A stretch of DNA of 64,000 nucleotides, from assembly GCF_024399315.1 (NCBI RefSeq), contig NZ_CP075170.1, positions 744,001 through 808,000 of the forward strand, given 5' to 3'. How positions within the stretch are numbered: position 1 is the first letter of the stretch; the number at the start of each line of letters is the position of its first letter. This DNA comes from Chryseobacterium sp. MA9 (GTDB lineage Bacteria > Bacteroidota > Bacteroidia > Flavobacteriales > Weeksellaceae). The notes under the pieces are model-generated. The model saw only the letters and a program-made list of their open reading frames with translations. It searched no databases and had not been told where the DNA came from. The position numbers and the translations under genes are program-made. Below, in pieces: positions 34,911 through 45,444 of the stretch.

Positions 34911-37436
34911 ATGAATTTTACAAAAAACATTTCGCTGTTTCTTACGTTGTTGTTTATATTTTTTGTAAAAGCAGCCGAACCATTTATTTCTTTTGCCAAA
35001 ACAGAAAATTCGGTGGTATTGAAAGAGCGCAATTCAGGTTTGATGCTTTTTTCAGACAGTGATTCGGATAAAGGAATTCTGCGTGCTGTTGCGAATCTTC
35101 AATCTGATTTTCAAAAAGTAACCGGTGTTCAGCCTCATCTTATTTCCCAAAACCCTGGAGTGAACGGAATGATCATTATTATTGGGGAAGCAGGTAAAAG
35201 CAAAGCCATTGATGATTTAATCAGGCAAAAAAAGCTGGATGGAAAAATATTAACAGGGAAAAGAGAAAAATATATCATTCAGAATGTCAGTAATCCTTTT
35301 CCGGGAGTTTCTGAAGCCATCGTGATTGCAGGAAGTGATAAAAGGGGAACGATTTATGGAATTTATGAAATGTCCCAGCAGATAGGTGTTTCACCATGGT
35401 ATTATTGGGCAGATGTTCCGGTTCCGGCAAAAGAAAATTTATATTTCAAAAAAGGAATGTATACCGATGGTGAGCCTGCTGTAGAATACCGTGGTATTTT
35501 CCTTAATGACGAGGAACCTTCGCTTGGAGGATGGGCCAGAGCAACATTTGGCGGAGTAAACAGTAAATTCTACGAAAAAGTTTTTGAGCTGATCCTGCGT
35601 CTTAAAGGAAACTATATCTGGCCGGCAATGTGGGGAAAAGCTTTTTATGACGATGATGCTCTGAGCGGGCCGTTAGCGAATGAAATGGGTATTGTCATGG
35701 GAACTTCTCACCATGAACCTATGGCTTTGGCACAGACCGACTGGCACAGGTATATCAAAAAAAATAATCTGCTGAATGTCTGGGATTACTCTAAAAATGC
35801 TGAAGTTTTACAGAAATTCTGGAAATCCGGAATAGAAAGAAGCAAAAACTGGGAAAAGCTCGTTACAGTAGGAATGCGGGGTGATGGTGATGAAGCAATG
35901 GGAGAGGGAACCAATATTTCTCTGCTGGAGAAAATCGTAAAAGACCAGCGTAAAATCATTGCTGATGTTACGGGGAAAAAGGCTGAGAAAACGCCCCAGG
36001 TCTGGGCATTGTATAAAGAAGTTCAGGACTACTATGATAAAGGAATGAGGGTTCCGGATGATGTGATCCTGCTGTTCTGTGATGATAACTGGGGAAATGT
36101 AAGAAAGCTTCCGGACCTTTCAAAACCTTTGCATAAAGGAGGCTATGGAATCTATTACCACTTTGATTATGTAGGCGGCCCGAGAAACTCCAAATGGATT
36201 AACATCAGTCCCATCCAGAGAGTCTGGGAACAGATGAATCTTTCCTATGAACATAAAGTAGATAAGCTTTGGGTAGTGAATGTTGGAGATTTAAAACCTA
36301 TGGAGTTTCCGATCAGTTTTTTCCTGGAAATGGCTTGGAATCCAAAGCAGTTTAACACTAAAAATCTTTTCGAGTATACCGAAAAATGGGTTGCCCAGCA
36401 GTTTGGAGATAAACACGCAAGAGAAATTGCAGGGATGATTAATCTGTATGCCAAATACAACAGAAGAGTAACGCCTGAAACCCTTGACAGTAAAACGTAC
36501 AGCCTTCAGAATTACAATGAATTTGAAACGGTTTTAAATGATTACAGAGAATTGGCCATAGAAGCTTTACGGTTAAAAGAACAGATTCCTGCCGAATATC
36601 AGGATGCTTATTATCAGTTGGTTCTGTACCCGATTGATGCATGCAGTAATTTGTATGAAATGTACTATGCCGTAGCAAAAAACAGGAAACTGGCAGCTCA
36701 ATATGACTTAAAAGCAAATTATTACGCAGATAAGGTAAAAGAGTGTTTTGAGAGAAATGCTTATCTGGATCATAAATACAATAATGTGATTGCCGGTGGG
36801 AAGTGGCAGCACATGATGGACCAGATGAGAATAGGATACAAAACATGGGCAGACGGAAAGGAAAACATAATGCCTGAAGTTACCTATGTTTACAATGATA
36901 ATGCTTCGAAAGAAAAAATATTTCAGGAGAAAAACGGCTATGTTTCCATTGAAGCAGAAAATTTTGCAAGAATGAGCAATTCTGACCGAATCCATTGGGA
37001 AGTGATTCCTGATTTCGGAAAAACAAAGTCGGGAGTGACAACATTTCCGCAGAATGCATATCCTAAAAGCGATGAAAATATCTGGCTGGAATATGATATC
37101 AATTTTGAATCAAAAGGGGAGTTTGAAGTCCAATTATTATTAGCTCCGACTTTAAATTTTAATCATAATAAAGGACTCCGCTACGAAATTTCTTTTGACA
37201 ACGAAACTCCGCAAATTGTCAACTTCAATGGCCATTACAAAGGGGAATTGGGAAAATGGCAGTCCGAACATATTATTAAATCCGTAACAAAGCATTTGAT
37301 TCAAAAGGCAGGAAAATATACTTTACGCTTCAGAGTGCTTGAACCTGGCATTGTCCTGGAAAAAATACTGATCAATACCGGAGGTTTAAAACCTTCTTAT
37401 CTGGGCGCTCCCGAAAGTGAAATGTTAACTAAATAA
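34911..37436 (+). CDS. GH115 xylan alpha-1,2-glucuronidase
   Basis: An 841-residue exported protein with the GH115 order of blocks: IAGSDKRGTIYGIYEMSQQ and SPWYYWADVPVP before the barrel, then EYRGIFLNDEEPSLGGWARA, LKGNYIWPAMWGKAF, MGTSHHEPM, GMRGDGDEAM and LLFCDDNWGNVRKLP. A C-terminal beta-sandwich follows (residues 660-840). GH115 enzymes remove (4-O-methyl)glucuronic acid from internal xylose units of glucuronoxylan, complementing the GH67 at the right edge, which acts at chain ends. The released acid would feed exuT-uxaC-uxuA. Confidence 0.94.
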   Translation: MNFTKNISLFLTLLFIFFVKAAEPFISFAKTENSVVLKERNSGLMLFSDSDSDKGILRAVANLQSDFQKVTGVQPHLISQNPGVNGMIIIIGEAGKSKAIDDLIRQKKLDGKILTGKREKYIIQNVSNPFPGVSEAIVIAGSDKRGTIYGIYEMSQQIGVSPWYYWADVPVPAKENLYFKKGMYTDGEPAVEYRGIFLNDEEPSLGGWARATFGGVNSKFYEKVFELILRLKGNYIWPAMWGKAFYDDDALSGPLANEMGIVMGTSHHEPMALAQTDWHRYIKKNNLLNVWDYSKNAEVLQKFWKSGIERSKNWEKLVTVGMRGDGDEAMGEGTNISLLEKIVKDQRKIIADVTGKKAEKTPQVWALYKEVQDYYDKGMRVPDDVILLFCDDNWGNVRKLPDLSKPLHKGGYGIYYHFDYVGGPRNSKWINISPIQRVWEQMNLSYEHKVDKLWVVNVGDLKPMEFPISFFLEMAWNPKQFNTKNLFEYTEKWVAQQFGDKHAREIAGMINLYAKYNRRVTPETLDSKTYSLQNYNEFETVLNDYRELAIEALRLKEQIPAEYQDAYYQLVLYPIDACSNLYEMYYAVAKNRKLAAQYDLKANYYADKVKECFERNAYLDHKYNNVIAGGKWQHMMDQMRIGYKTWADGKENIMPEVTYVYNDNASKEKIFQEKNGYVSIEAENFARMSNSDRIHWEVIPDFGKTKSGVTTFPQNAYPKSDENIWLEYDINFESKGEFEVQLLLAPTLNFNHNKGLRYEISFDNETPQIVNFNGHYKGELGKWQSEHIIKSVTKHLIQKAGKYTLRFRVLEPGIVLEKILINTGGLKPSYLGAPESEMLTK

Positions 37437-37698
37437 CAATATTAATAAGAAACAACACTTTAATTATGAATCAGTAATCTTAATTCACATTCCAATCTAA
37501 AATACAGTTCCCTGACAGAGAATGAAGAAAAAGAACAGCGGATGATTTTGTAAGCAACTTTATTTAACAGATCGCTGCCTGATATAATTCGGGGTATTTT
37601 CCTGATGGTTTTTGAAAATTAACTGTCTTGAGGGGGATTCTATTGCCTTTATTTCAATTGTTTACACACAAAATCACGAATATTTAAACCAAAACATT

Positions 37699-40437
37699 AT
37701 GAAAAAAATTTTAAGTCTTGTTACCATTCATTCTATAGCTCTGTTTTGCAGTCTGATGCTGCAAGGCCAGCTTACTACAGTGAAAATTGATAAGAATACT
37801 GCTTATCAGAAAATCAGAGGATTCGGAGGATTTGTCTGCAGCCCTCAGTTTGCTTACAACCATATGTCTACAGCAGAAATTCAGAATCTCTGGGGGGCTT
37901 CCAGTGAAGGCGGATACAATATCATGAGGCTGTATATTCCCGAAAACAGTAGCAACTGGAGCTCCGTATTGGCTACAGCACAGCTTGCCAAATCAATGGG
38001 GCTTACCATTTTTGCTTCGCCATGGACAATGCCTGCAGCCTGGAAAACCAACAACCATGTAAATGCAGTGTACACCGATACCAATGGAGTACAGCAGATC
38101 GGATATTTAAAGCCGGAAAATTACCAGGATTATGCGCTTTATCTTAACAGCTTTGTTACCTATCTCCAGAACAACGGAGTAGAGCTTGATTATATCTCCA
38201 TTCAAAATGAACCGGATGAAATGGCACAGTATCAGGGATGTATCTGGACTCCTGCGCAAATTACCACTTTCATCAAGAATTACGGACAGCTTATCAATTG
38301 TAAAGTGATTGCCCCGGAAAGTGTGGGATTTACGGATAATTTTGCCAGTGCTTTGCTGGATCCTTCGGCAATGGCCAATTTCGAAGTGTACGGCGGGCAT
38401 CAATACGGGCTTATGCAGTCTACCTACAAACAATTCCAGAATTACAACAAAGAAATCTGGCAGACAGAATATCTGATCAACTGGAATTCTTCATCCACAC
38501 AGCCGGCCCGTGATTTCAGCTGGAATACAGATGCATTTACTTTTGCAGGCAGTGTCAACAATGCATTACTGGGAAATATTAATGCATGGATCCATTACTC
38601 TGCCAAACGTTATTATGGCTTGATGGGTGACGGAACTTACGGAACTACCGTAGGCGTAATGACTAAAAGAGGCTATATCCTTTCACATTATGCCAAATAT
38701 ACAACTGGCAAAACAAGAATAGAAGCCAAATGGGATGACAAAACCGGAGTTTTACAGGGATCTTCCTATATTTCCCAGGATGGAAACCAGGTTGTTCTTA
38801 TGGTCATCAACCCTTCTCAGAACTCCTATAGTTTAAAAGTTGATCTGCCTTTTTACACGACTTCAGGAACAAAAGTACTGACTAATACACAATCCAATAT
38901 GGTGAGCACACCTATTTCTTTGAGTGCGGCAACATTCCGGCCTACTGCTGATATCAGCCCTTCCAGTGTTATGACTTTCGTTTTTAATAAAAGTGGTGAC
39001 AGACCTGCTTCTCTCATGACAGGCGGAGATATTCATTATAATAAAATTGAAACACAAACTCCTACCAGTGCAGCTTTTGGTACAGGATTCAATATAAGCA
39101 ATACAACGGTGACGTTCTCCAATCCAAGCCCCCTTATCAGTAATAATATGACTGCGGTTAACGGATATCTTCAGCTTAATGACAGGTACAATAAACTGAT
39201 CCTGCATGTAAACAGCTATACAACGGCGGGACAAAGTTACTCAGACAATACAACTTTATACTATATTAACAGTCAGGGCATAACAAAATCATATAATTAT
39301 GGCAAGATTAATTTTCCACAGGGAGGAAACTTCGATATTACATTAGATATTTCAAGACAGGTGCTTACAGACGGATGCAAAGGAATTTTAGGATTGAGAA
39401 ATTCCAATTACAGCTCTGTGCTTACGATTAATCTGGGAGATGTTTATTTCAATGTGGGTAATGAAATTGCTTCTAAATTTGGAGGGACCTATTCCGCAAG
39501 CGACAGCTATCTGATGGATGCGCTGGAAAATGGCTACTACACTTCTGTAGACTTCAGAAATGCAGCAGGAATTACTTCCTCCAATAACTGGCAGCCTATG
39601 AGTGCTAACACTAATAGCATTTATTATGTGAATTCAAACGTAAGTTCATCTGCCAATAATGTGATTTCAGGTACAGCTTGTTCAAATCTTGTCCTTTCCG
39701 GCCAGGGTATGGATTTTCAGGTGCCGTTTAACTTCACAGCCAATACAGCTTCTTACAGCCGTACCTTTAATGGTTATGACGTGCTGATCTTGCCATTCCA
39801 GGCTAATATACCTTCCGGAGTTACTGCTTATCTGATGTCTCCGGATGCAAGTAATATCAACTGTACTGCAATTTCAAATGGAATCATTCCTGCAAATACT
39901 CCGGTAATCATTAATGCTACAGGAAATATTACTTTCAACGGTTCAGGAAATGTTTCCACGCCCAAAGCAATCACGGTCAATCAGATGAACGGTGTCTATC
40001 AGAGCATCAAGGTTCCGGCCAATGCCTATGTTTTAAAAACAGAAAACGGAGTAACAGGCTTCTATAAAGTAACTGCAGGAAGTGAACCTGCAATAGGATC
40101 TTTCAAAGCCTATCTTACAGAAGAGAATGCCTATTCAGCCAACGTTCTTCCTTTAAATTTTGGATCGTTAAGTGCCAGGAATCTTCCTGCTGAAGCCAAA
40201 AAAGAGAGTGTGAAAATATATCCTAATCCGGTAAAAGCAGATCTTTTTATTGATTCTGATTTTTCAGAAGCTGTTGCCAATATTTTTGATGGAAAAGGAA
40301 GTGTCATCAGATCCGGATTGAAAATAAATTCAGGAAAAAACAATATTAATATTGCAGATTTCCCGGCTGGTATTTACTTTATTGAGGTTACTCAAAAAAA
40401 TAATGTAGTGGTGAAACAAAAATTTGTCAAAGAGTAA
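37699..40437 (+). CDS. GH30 xylanase with T9SS sorting domain
   Basis: A 912-residue protein. The frame opens at 37612, but the signal peptide starts at the ATG at 37699 (MKKILSLVTIHSIALFCSLM). The GH30 barrel shows YQKIRGFGGFVCSPQF, acid/base Glu in SIQNEPDEM (about 170) and nucleophile Glu in IWQTEYLINW (about 257), followed by the side beta-domain to about 430. A long repetitive Asn/Ser/Thr-rich region leads to a T9SS type-A tail (SVKIYPNPVKADLFID, ending VVVKQKFVKE). It resembles glucuronoxylan-specific endoxylanases. It is the only T9SS cargo seen in the window, so it probably acts outside the cell first. Confidence 0.9.
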   Translation: MKKILSLVTIHSIALFCSLMLQGQLTTVKIDKNTAYQKIRGFGGFVCSPQFAYNHMSTAEIQNLWGASSEGGYNIMRLYIPENSSNWSSVLATAQLAKSMGLTIFASPWTMPAAWKTNNHVNAVYTDTNGVQQIGYLKPENYQDYALYLNSFVTYLQNNGVELDYISIQNEPDEMAQYQGCIWTPAQITTFIKNYGQLINCKVIAPESVGFTDNFASALLDPSAMANFEVYGGHQYGLMQSTYKQFQNYNKEIWQTEYLINWNSSSTQPARDFSWNTDAFTFAGSVNNALLGNINAWIHYSAKRYYGLMGDGTYGTTVGVMTKRGYILSHYAKYTTGKTRIEAKWDDKTGVLQGSSYISQDGNQVVLMVINPSQNSYSLKVDLPFYTTSGTKVLTNTQSNMVSTPISLSAATFRPTADISPSSVMTFVFNKSGDRPASLMTGGDIHYNKIETQTPTSAAFGTGFNISNTTVTFSNPSPLISNNMTAVNGYLQLNDRYNKLILHVNSYTTAGQSYSDNTTLYYINSQGITKSYNYGKINFPQGGNFDITLDISRQVLTDGCKGILGLRNSNYSSVLTINLGDVYFNVGNEIASKFGGTYSASDSYLMDALENGYYTSVDFRNAAGITSSNNWQPMSANTNSIYYVNSNVSSSANNVISGTACSNLVLSGQGMDFQVPFNFTANTASYSRTFNGYDVLILPFQANIPSGVTAYLMSPDASNINCTAISNGIIPANTPVIINATGNITFNGSGNVSTPKAITVNQMNGVYQSIKVPANAYVLKTENGVTGFYKVTAGSEPAIGSFKAYLTEENAYSANVLPLNFGSLSARNLPAEAKKESVKIYPNPVKADLFIDSDFSEAVANIFDGKGSVIRSGLKINSGKNNINIADFPAGIYFIEVTQKNNVVVKQKFVKE

Positions 40438-40446
40438 ATTGTATCC

Positions 40447-40480
40447 AAAGCCATCATAAGATCAGCTTATGGTGGCTTTA
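40447..40480 (+). terminator. Hairpin after the GH30 gene
   Basis: AAAGCCATCATAAG pairs with CTTATGGTGGCTTT (14 positions, one G:U) around ATCAG. The following T-run is short, so termination may be partial. Confidence 0.6.
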
Positions 40481-40641
40481 TCTATATTCCATTCGATGAT
40501 GGATTAAAATAAAAATTGAAACAGAGAAGCATTAAAAAAATATATACAGTCATCTGTGAAAATTTGTGAAATCTGTAGTTAAAAATTATTAACCGCAAAA
40601 GTCACAAAAGCTTTTAGGACTTTATTGAAACCATAATATTT

Positions 40642-43275
40642 ATGAAAAGAATTGTATTAACCCTATATGCAACATTGGCGGCACCTTTATTATTCGCTCA
40701 GAGCCATTATAAATACCCGTTCAGGAATCCGGATCTCCCGGTTAATGAAAGAATAGAGAACCTTCTTAATTTACTCACAACGGAAGAAAAGATAGGAATG
40801 ATGATGGATAACTCCCAGGCAGTTCCGCGCCTTGAAATTCCTGCCTACGGATGGTGGAATGAAGCACTTCACGGGGTGGCAAGAGCAGGAACAGCTACTG
40901 TTTTTCCACAGGCTATCGGGATGGCGGCCACATGGGATGTTCCGGAGCATTTTAAAACTTTTGAAATGATTTCTGATGAAGCACGGGCAAAATACAACAG
41001 ATCTTTTGATGAGGCCTTAAAAACAGGGCGGTACGAAGGACTTACTTTCTGGACACCCAATATCAATATTTTTCGTGACCCAAGATGGGGAAGAGGCCAG
41101 GAAACCTATGGTGAAGACCCTTATCTTACCTCTGTTCTGGGCGTTGCTGCAGTAAAAGGTCTGCAGGGAAACGACCCAAAATATTTTAAAACCCACGCCT
41201 GTGCCAAACATTTTGCGGTACACAGCGGACCGGAATGGAACCGTCATTCCTATAACGCAGAAATTTCTAAAAGAGATCTGTATGAGACGTATCTTCCCGC
41301 TTTCAAAGCATTGGTTCAGGAAGGGAACGTAAGAGAAGTAATGTGTGCCTACAATGCTTTTGACGGCCAGCCATGTTGTGCCAATAATACTTTGCTTACT
41401 GAAATTCTCCGTGGAAAATGGAAGTATGACGGAATGGTGGTCTCAGACTGCTGGGCACTGGCTGATTTTTTTCAGAAAAAATACCATGGCACTCATCCTG
41501 ACGAAAAAACAACCGCAGCAGATGCCCTGAAACATTCTACGGATCTGGAATGCGGAGATACCTATAACAATCTGAATAAATCTCTTGCAAGCGGACTGAT
41601 TACCGAAAAGGATATTGATGAGTCGATGCGCCGAATCCTGAAAGGCTGGTTTGAGCTGGGAATGCTTGATCCGAAATCGTCTGTTCACTGGAACAAAATT
41701 CCTTATTCTGTAGTCGATTCTGAAGAACATAAAAAGCAGGCACTGAAAATGGCACAAAAGTCAATTGTGCTGATGAAAAACGAAAAGAATATTCTGCCTC
41801 TCAGCAGAAGTATTAAAAAAATTGCCGTTGTAGGACCAAATGCCAATGACGGATTGATGCAGTTAGGAAACTATAACGGAACCCCTTCTTCAATTGTCAC
41901 GATTTTAGACGGAATCAAAACCAAATTTCCAAATGCTGAAATTATCTACGAAAAAGGAAGTGAAGTAACAGATCCTTCGTCCAGAACCTCACTCTATCAG
42001 AATTTCATCAGTCAGAAAAACGGCGCGAAAGGAATGAAAGTAGCGTTTTTTAATAACAATGAATTCAAAGGCCAGCCGGCAAACATTTCCGTAAATTCCA
42101 CCGCCATCAGCTACAACAGCTTTGGAGGAACCCAGCTTGCGCCCAATGTAGGAAGAGAAAATACCTCAGCTATCATTTCAGGGGTTTTCAAAAGTACCTA
42201 TACAGGAGAGGTTGTGTTTTCTGCTTCCACTTCTGATATTTATACTCTTTTTGTGGACGGGAAAGAAATCGCAACAAGAAAAGGCCCTGATGCAAGACAT
42301 CCTTCGGAGTTTCCTGTAAAAATGGAAAAAGGAAAAGAATACCAGATAGAACTGCGTCATACACAAAAAGGAAAATATGTAAGCATCAGTTTTGAAGTGT
42401 ATAGAAAAGACCCTGTTAATTTTGCTTCGGTGAGGGAAAAGGTGAAAAATGCAGACGTCATTGTCTTTGCAGGCGGACTTTCTCCAAGTCTGGAAGGTGA
42501 AGAGATGATGGTGAATGCAGAAGGCTTCAGAGGAGGTGACAAAACTTCGATAGCCCTTCCTAAAGTCCAGCGGGACCTGTTGGCGGAGCTTAGAAAAACC
42601 GGAAAACCTGTTGTTTTTGTTCTTTGTACCGGAAGCGCTCTGGGATTGGAACAGGATGAGAAAAATTATGATGCCCTGTTGAACGCCTGGTATGGCGGAC
42701 AGTCCGGAGGAACGGCTGTAGCAGATGTTTTGGCAGGAGATTATAACCCTTCCGGAAAATTACCCATTACCTTTTACAAAAACCTTGCACAGCTGGATAA
42801 CGCTCTTTCAAAGACAAGCAAGCACGAAGGATTTGAAAATTATGATATGCAGGGAAGAACGTACCGTTATATGACGGAAAAGCCTCTTTATCCGTTCGGG
42901 CATGGTTTGAGCTATTCAAAATTTGCTTACGGAGATTCAAAACTGAGCAAAAATACAATCAGTACCAATGAAAATGTGATGATCACAATTCCGGTCACCA
43001 ATATTTCAGATAGAGACGGCGAAGAAGTAGTGCAGGTATATATCAAAAGAAATAATAATTCCCAGGCCCCGGTAAAAACGTTAAGAGCCTTTGAAAGAGC
43101 TTTAATCAAATTTAAAGAAACAAAAAATATTCAGCTAATCCTTTCCAAAGACTCATTTGCGTTCTACGATGCAAAAGCAGATGATCTGGTTTCAAAACCC
43201 GGTGACTATACCATTTTTTATGGTGGAACTTCTGATGATACGGGGTTAAAAAGTATTCCGTTAAAAGTAAAATAA
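40642..43275 (+). CDS. GH3 beta-xylosidase with PA14 insert
   Basis: An 877-residue exported protein (signal peptide ending LLFAQ). The GH3 N-domain shows the GVARAGTATVFPQAIGMAATW and RDPRWGRGQETYGEDPYL blocks. The nucleophile Asp is in GMVVSDCWAL (about 269), and the KHFAVHSGPE loop is typical of xylosidases. A PA14 domain is inserted at about 470-590 (YTGEVVFSASTSDIYTLFVDG). The C-terminal sandwich and fibronectin-like end (GEEVVQVYIKRNN) follow. It releases xylose from xylo-oligosaccharides in the periplasm. The next gene, GH51, begins 51 bp downstream. Confidence 0.94.
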   Translation: MKRIVLTLYATLAAPLLFAQSHYKYPFRNPDLPVNERIENLLNLLTTEEKIGMMMDNSQAVPRLEIPAYGWWNEALHGVARAGTATVFPQAIGMAATWDVPEHFKTFEMISDEARAKYNRSFDEALKTGRYEGLTFWTPNINIFRDPRWGRGQETYGEDPYLTSVLGVAAVKGLQGNDPKYFKTHACAKHFAVHSGPEWNRHSYNAEISKRDLYETYLPAFKALVQEGNVREVMCAYNAFDGQPCCANNTLLTEILRGKWKYDGMVVSDCWALADFFQKKYHGTHPDEKTTAADALKHSTDLECGDTYNNLNKSLASGLITEKDIDESMRRILKGWFELGMLDPKSSVHWNKIPYSVVDSEEHKKQALKMAQKSIVLMKNEKNILPLSRSIKKIAVVGPNANDGLMQLGNYNGTPSSIVTILDGIKTKFPNAEIIYEKGSEVTDPSSRTSLYQNFISQKNGAKGMKVAFFNNNEFKGQPANISVNSTAISYNSFGGTQLAPNVGRENTSAIISGVFKSTYTGEVVFSASTSDIYTLFVDGKEIATRKGPDARHPSEFPVKMEKGKEYQIELRHTQKGKYVSISFEVYRKDPVNFASVREKVKNADVIVFAGGLSPSLEGEEMMVNAEGFRGGDKTSIALPKVQRDLLAELRKTGKPVVFVLCTGSALGLEQDEKNYDALLNAWYGGQSGGTAVADVLAGDYNPSGKLPITFYKNLAQLDNALSKTSKHEGFENYDMQGRTYRYMTEKPLYPFGHGLSYSKFAYGDSKLSKNTISTNENVMITIPVTNISDRDGEEVVQVYIKRNNNSQAPVKTLRAFERALIKFKETKNIQLILSKDSFAFYDAKADDLVSKPGDYTIFYGGTSDDTGLKSIPLKVK

Positions 43276-43326
43276 AATTGATTCAGGACAAATTGAGACA
43301 TGCTTTAGCTTCAAAATATACGATCT

Positions 43327-45315
43327 ATGACAACAAAAAATAAAATATTCTCAATCGCGATTTCTCTGAGTGCTGCTTTTTTTTCGGCTCAGAGTAATAC
43401 GATCCGTACTTATAACCTGGATCTGAAAGAAACTCCTGCACCTGTTAAAATACAACCCACCATGTATGGGATTTTCTTTGAAGACATCAATTTTGCAGCA
43501 GATGGCGGATTGTATGCGGAACTGATTAAAAACCGGAGCTTTGAATTTGACGAACCATTTACAGGCTGGAAACAGCCTAACACAAAAACACTTTCTCCTA
43601 ATCTGGATTCCGGGTTTCTGACCATTTATTCTGACCCTTCCAAGACCAATAAAAATTACGCACGAATTACCGTTTTCAATGATAAAAATTACATTCTGGA
43701 AAATGAAGGATTCAGGGGAATAGGGCTTCATCAGGGAGAACAATATGATTTCAGTTTTGACCTGGAGAATGTTTCAGGAAATATTGCTGCGGTAAATGCA
43801 AGTCTTGTTGATGAAAATGGAAAGGAAATTTCTTCAGTTTCCACGCTCATAAAAGGAAAGGGATGGCAGAAATATACAGCCGTTTTTAAATCACCACAAA
43901 CTGTAGAAAAAGCAAAACTGCGAATTACATTTACCGGAAACGGCATCGTGAACATGGATATGATCTCCCTCTTCCCTCAAGATACCTGGAAAGGCAGAAA
44001 AGGAGGCTTACGAAAAGATCTCGTTCAGAAACTATATGATTTGCAGCCCGGATTTTTGAGGTTTCCGGGTGGCTGTATTGTAGAAGGTAGAACTTTGGCA
44101 GAACGCTATCAGTGGAAAAAAACAATAGGAAATGTGGCAGACCGTAAATATCTTATCAATAAATGGAGTACAGGATTTCCGCATCGTCTTACACCGGATT
44201 ACGGACAGTCTTTCGGGCTGGGATTTTATGAATATTTCCAGCTTTCCGAAGATCTGGGTGCAGAACCGGTTCCTATTCTGAGTTGTGGTATGGCATGCCA
44301 GTTCAACACAGCAGAACTGGTCAAAATGGAAGACCTCGATCCTTATGTTCAGGATGCTTTGGATCTGATTGAATTTGCCAACGGAGATTCCGGAACAAAA
44401 TGGGGGAGAATCCGTACTGAAATGGGGCATCCAAAGCCTTTTAATTTAAAATTTATCGGAGTGGGAAATGAACAGTGGGGAGCAGATTATATCGAACGCT
44501 ATAAAGTATTTGAAAAAGCCATTCATGCAAAATATCCTGACATTAAGATCATCTCCGGAAGCGGACCGTCACCCGATGGCGAGTTCTTCGAATATGGCTG
44601 GAAAGAACTGAAGCAGCTTAATGCGCAGATTGTAGATGAGCATTATTACAATTCTCCCGAATGGTTTATGAAAAATGCAGGCAGATATGATCACTATGAC
44701 CGTTCCGGACCAAAAGTGTTCGCCGGAGAATACGCTGCCCAATCAGTAGGAGTGGTAAAACCTGATAATAAAAATAACTGGCTGACAGCCCTTTCAGAAG
44801 CCGCTTTCATGACCGGACTTGAAAGAAATGCAGATGTGGTCTATATGACTTCCTACGCACCGCTTTTTGCCCATGTTGATGGCTGGCAGTGGACGCCCGA
44901 TCTCATCTGGTTCAATAATTTGAAATCCTACGCCACTCCCAATTATTATATTCAGAAATTATTCTCCAACAATAAAGGAACAGATTTACTGAAAATAGAA
45001 AGTAACGGAAAAGCTGTGTCCGGCCAGGAGAAGTTATATGCTACAGCAGTAAAGGATGTTAAAACTCATGAGATCATTATTAAAATGATCAATACTGATA
45101 CTCAGGCAAAAATGGTAAATATCAACCCCGGAACTCTGAAAATTGGTAAAAAAGTGACCCAAATTCTTCTGTCTGCCCCACAGCTTTCCAGTGAAAATAA
45201 TTTCGATGCTGAACCTGTGAAACCCAAAGAGGAGAATTCAGAAGCTAAAAAAGGTAAAATTTCAACAGAGATTCCAGCCAATTCTCTGGTTATTTTAAAG
45301 GTGAAAATAATTTAA
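43327..45315 (+). CDS. GH51 alpha-L-arabinofuranosidase
   Basis: A 662-residue exported protein (signal peptide ending AFFSAQ). It opens with PTMYGIFFEDINFAADGGLYAELIKNR cut by a CBM4-like beta-sandwich (about 70-220), then the GH51 barrel with FLRFPGGCIVEG, acid/base Glu in IGVGNEQWGADY (about 382) and nucleophile Glu in KVFAGEYAAQS (about 468). A C-terminal beta-domain follows. It removes arabinofuranosyl branches, and the product feeds the araBDA genes next door. The Lys/Glu-rich segment EPVKPKEENSEAKKG near the end looks like a flexible insert. Confidence 0.94.
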   Translation: MTTKNKIFSIAISLSAAFFSAQSNTIRTYNLDLKETPAPVKIQPTMYGIFFEDINFAADGGLYAELIKNRSFEFDEPFTGWKQPNTKTLSPNLDSGFLTIYSDPSKTNKNYARITVFNDKNYILENEGFRGIGLHQGEQYDFSFDLENVSGNIAAVNASLVDENGKEISSVSTLIKGKGWQKYTAVFKSPQTVEKAKLRITFTGNGIVNMDMISLFPQDTWKGRKGGLRKDLVQKLYDLQPGFLRFPGGCIVEGRTLAERYQWKKTIGNVADRKYLINKWSTGFPHRLTPDYGQSFGLGFYEYFQLSEDLGAEPVPILSCGMACQFNTAELVKMEDLDPYVQDALDLIEFANGDSGTKWGRIRTEMGHPKPFNLKFIGVGNEQWGADYIERYKVFEKAIHAKYPDIKIISGSGPSPDGEFFEYGWKELKQLNAQIVDEHYYNSPEWFMKNAGRYDHYDRSGPKVFAGEYAAQSVGVVKPDNKNNWLTALSEAAFMTGLERNADVVYMTSYAPLFAHVDGWQWTPDLIWFNNLKSYATPNYYIQKLFSNNKGTDLLKIESNGKAVSGQEKLYATAVKDVKTHEIIIKMINTDTQAKMVNINPGTLKIGKKVTQILLSAPQLSSENNFDAEPVKPKEENSEAKKGKISTEIPANSLVILKVKII

Positions 45316-45345
45316 TAAACTGTTATGTAGCATGTTATAGAAAAT

Positions 45346-45364
45346 AAGTGTGTTTTTTACATTT
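45346..45364. promoter_or_regulatory. AAGTGT-N7-ACATTT dyad, site 2 (araB operator candidate)
   Basis: AAGTGT GTTTTTT ACATTT lies 16 bp before the TATATTTG -7 element of araB, so it covers the -33 region. A bound repressor there would block the promoter. Same dyad and spacing as the sites at 10125, 55518 and 55960. Confidence 0.65.
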
Positions 45365-45380
45365 ATTTAAAATAGAATCT

Positions 45381-45388
45381 TATATTTG
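45381..45388 (+). promoter_or_regulatory. Promoter -7 element of araB-araD-araA
   Basis: TATATTTG matches TAnnTTTG and lies 56 bp before the araB ATG. The -33 region is occupied by the candidate operator rather than a clear TTTG. Confidence 0.6.
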
Positions 45389-45444
45389 TTTTTATCTCAT
45401 CAGGAGAATTTAAAATCTCCAATAATCAAAAACGTTTCACCACC

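Noticed and set aside
37612-37698. Longer N-terminus for the GH30 xylanase
   Set aside because: The extra 29 residues would place the hydrophobic signal sequence internally; the ATG at 37699 gives a normal signal peptide.
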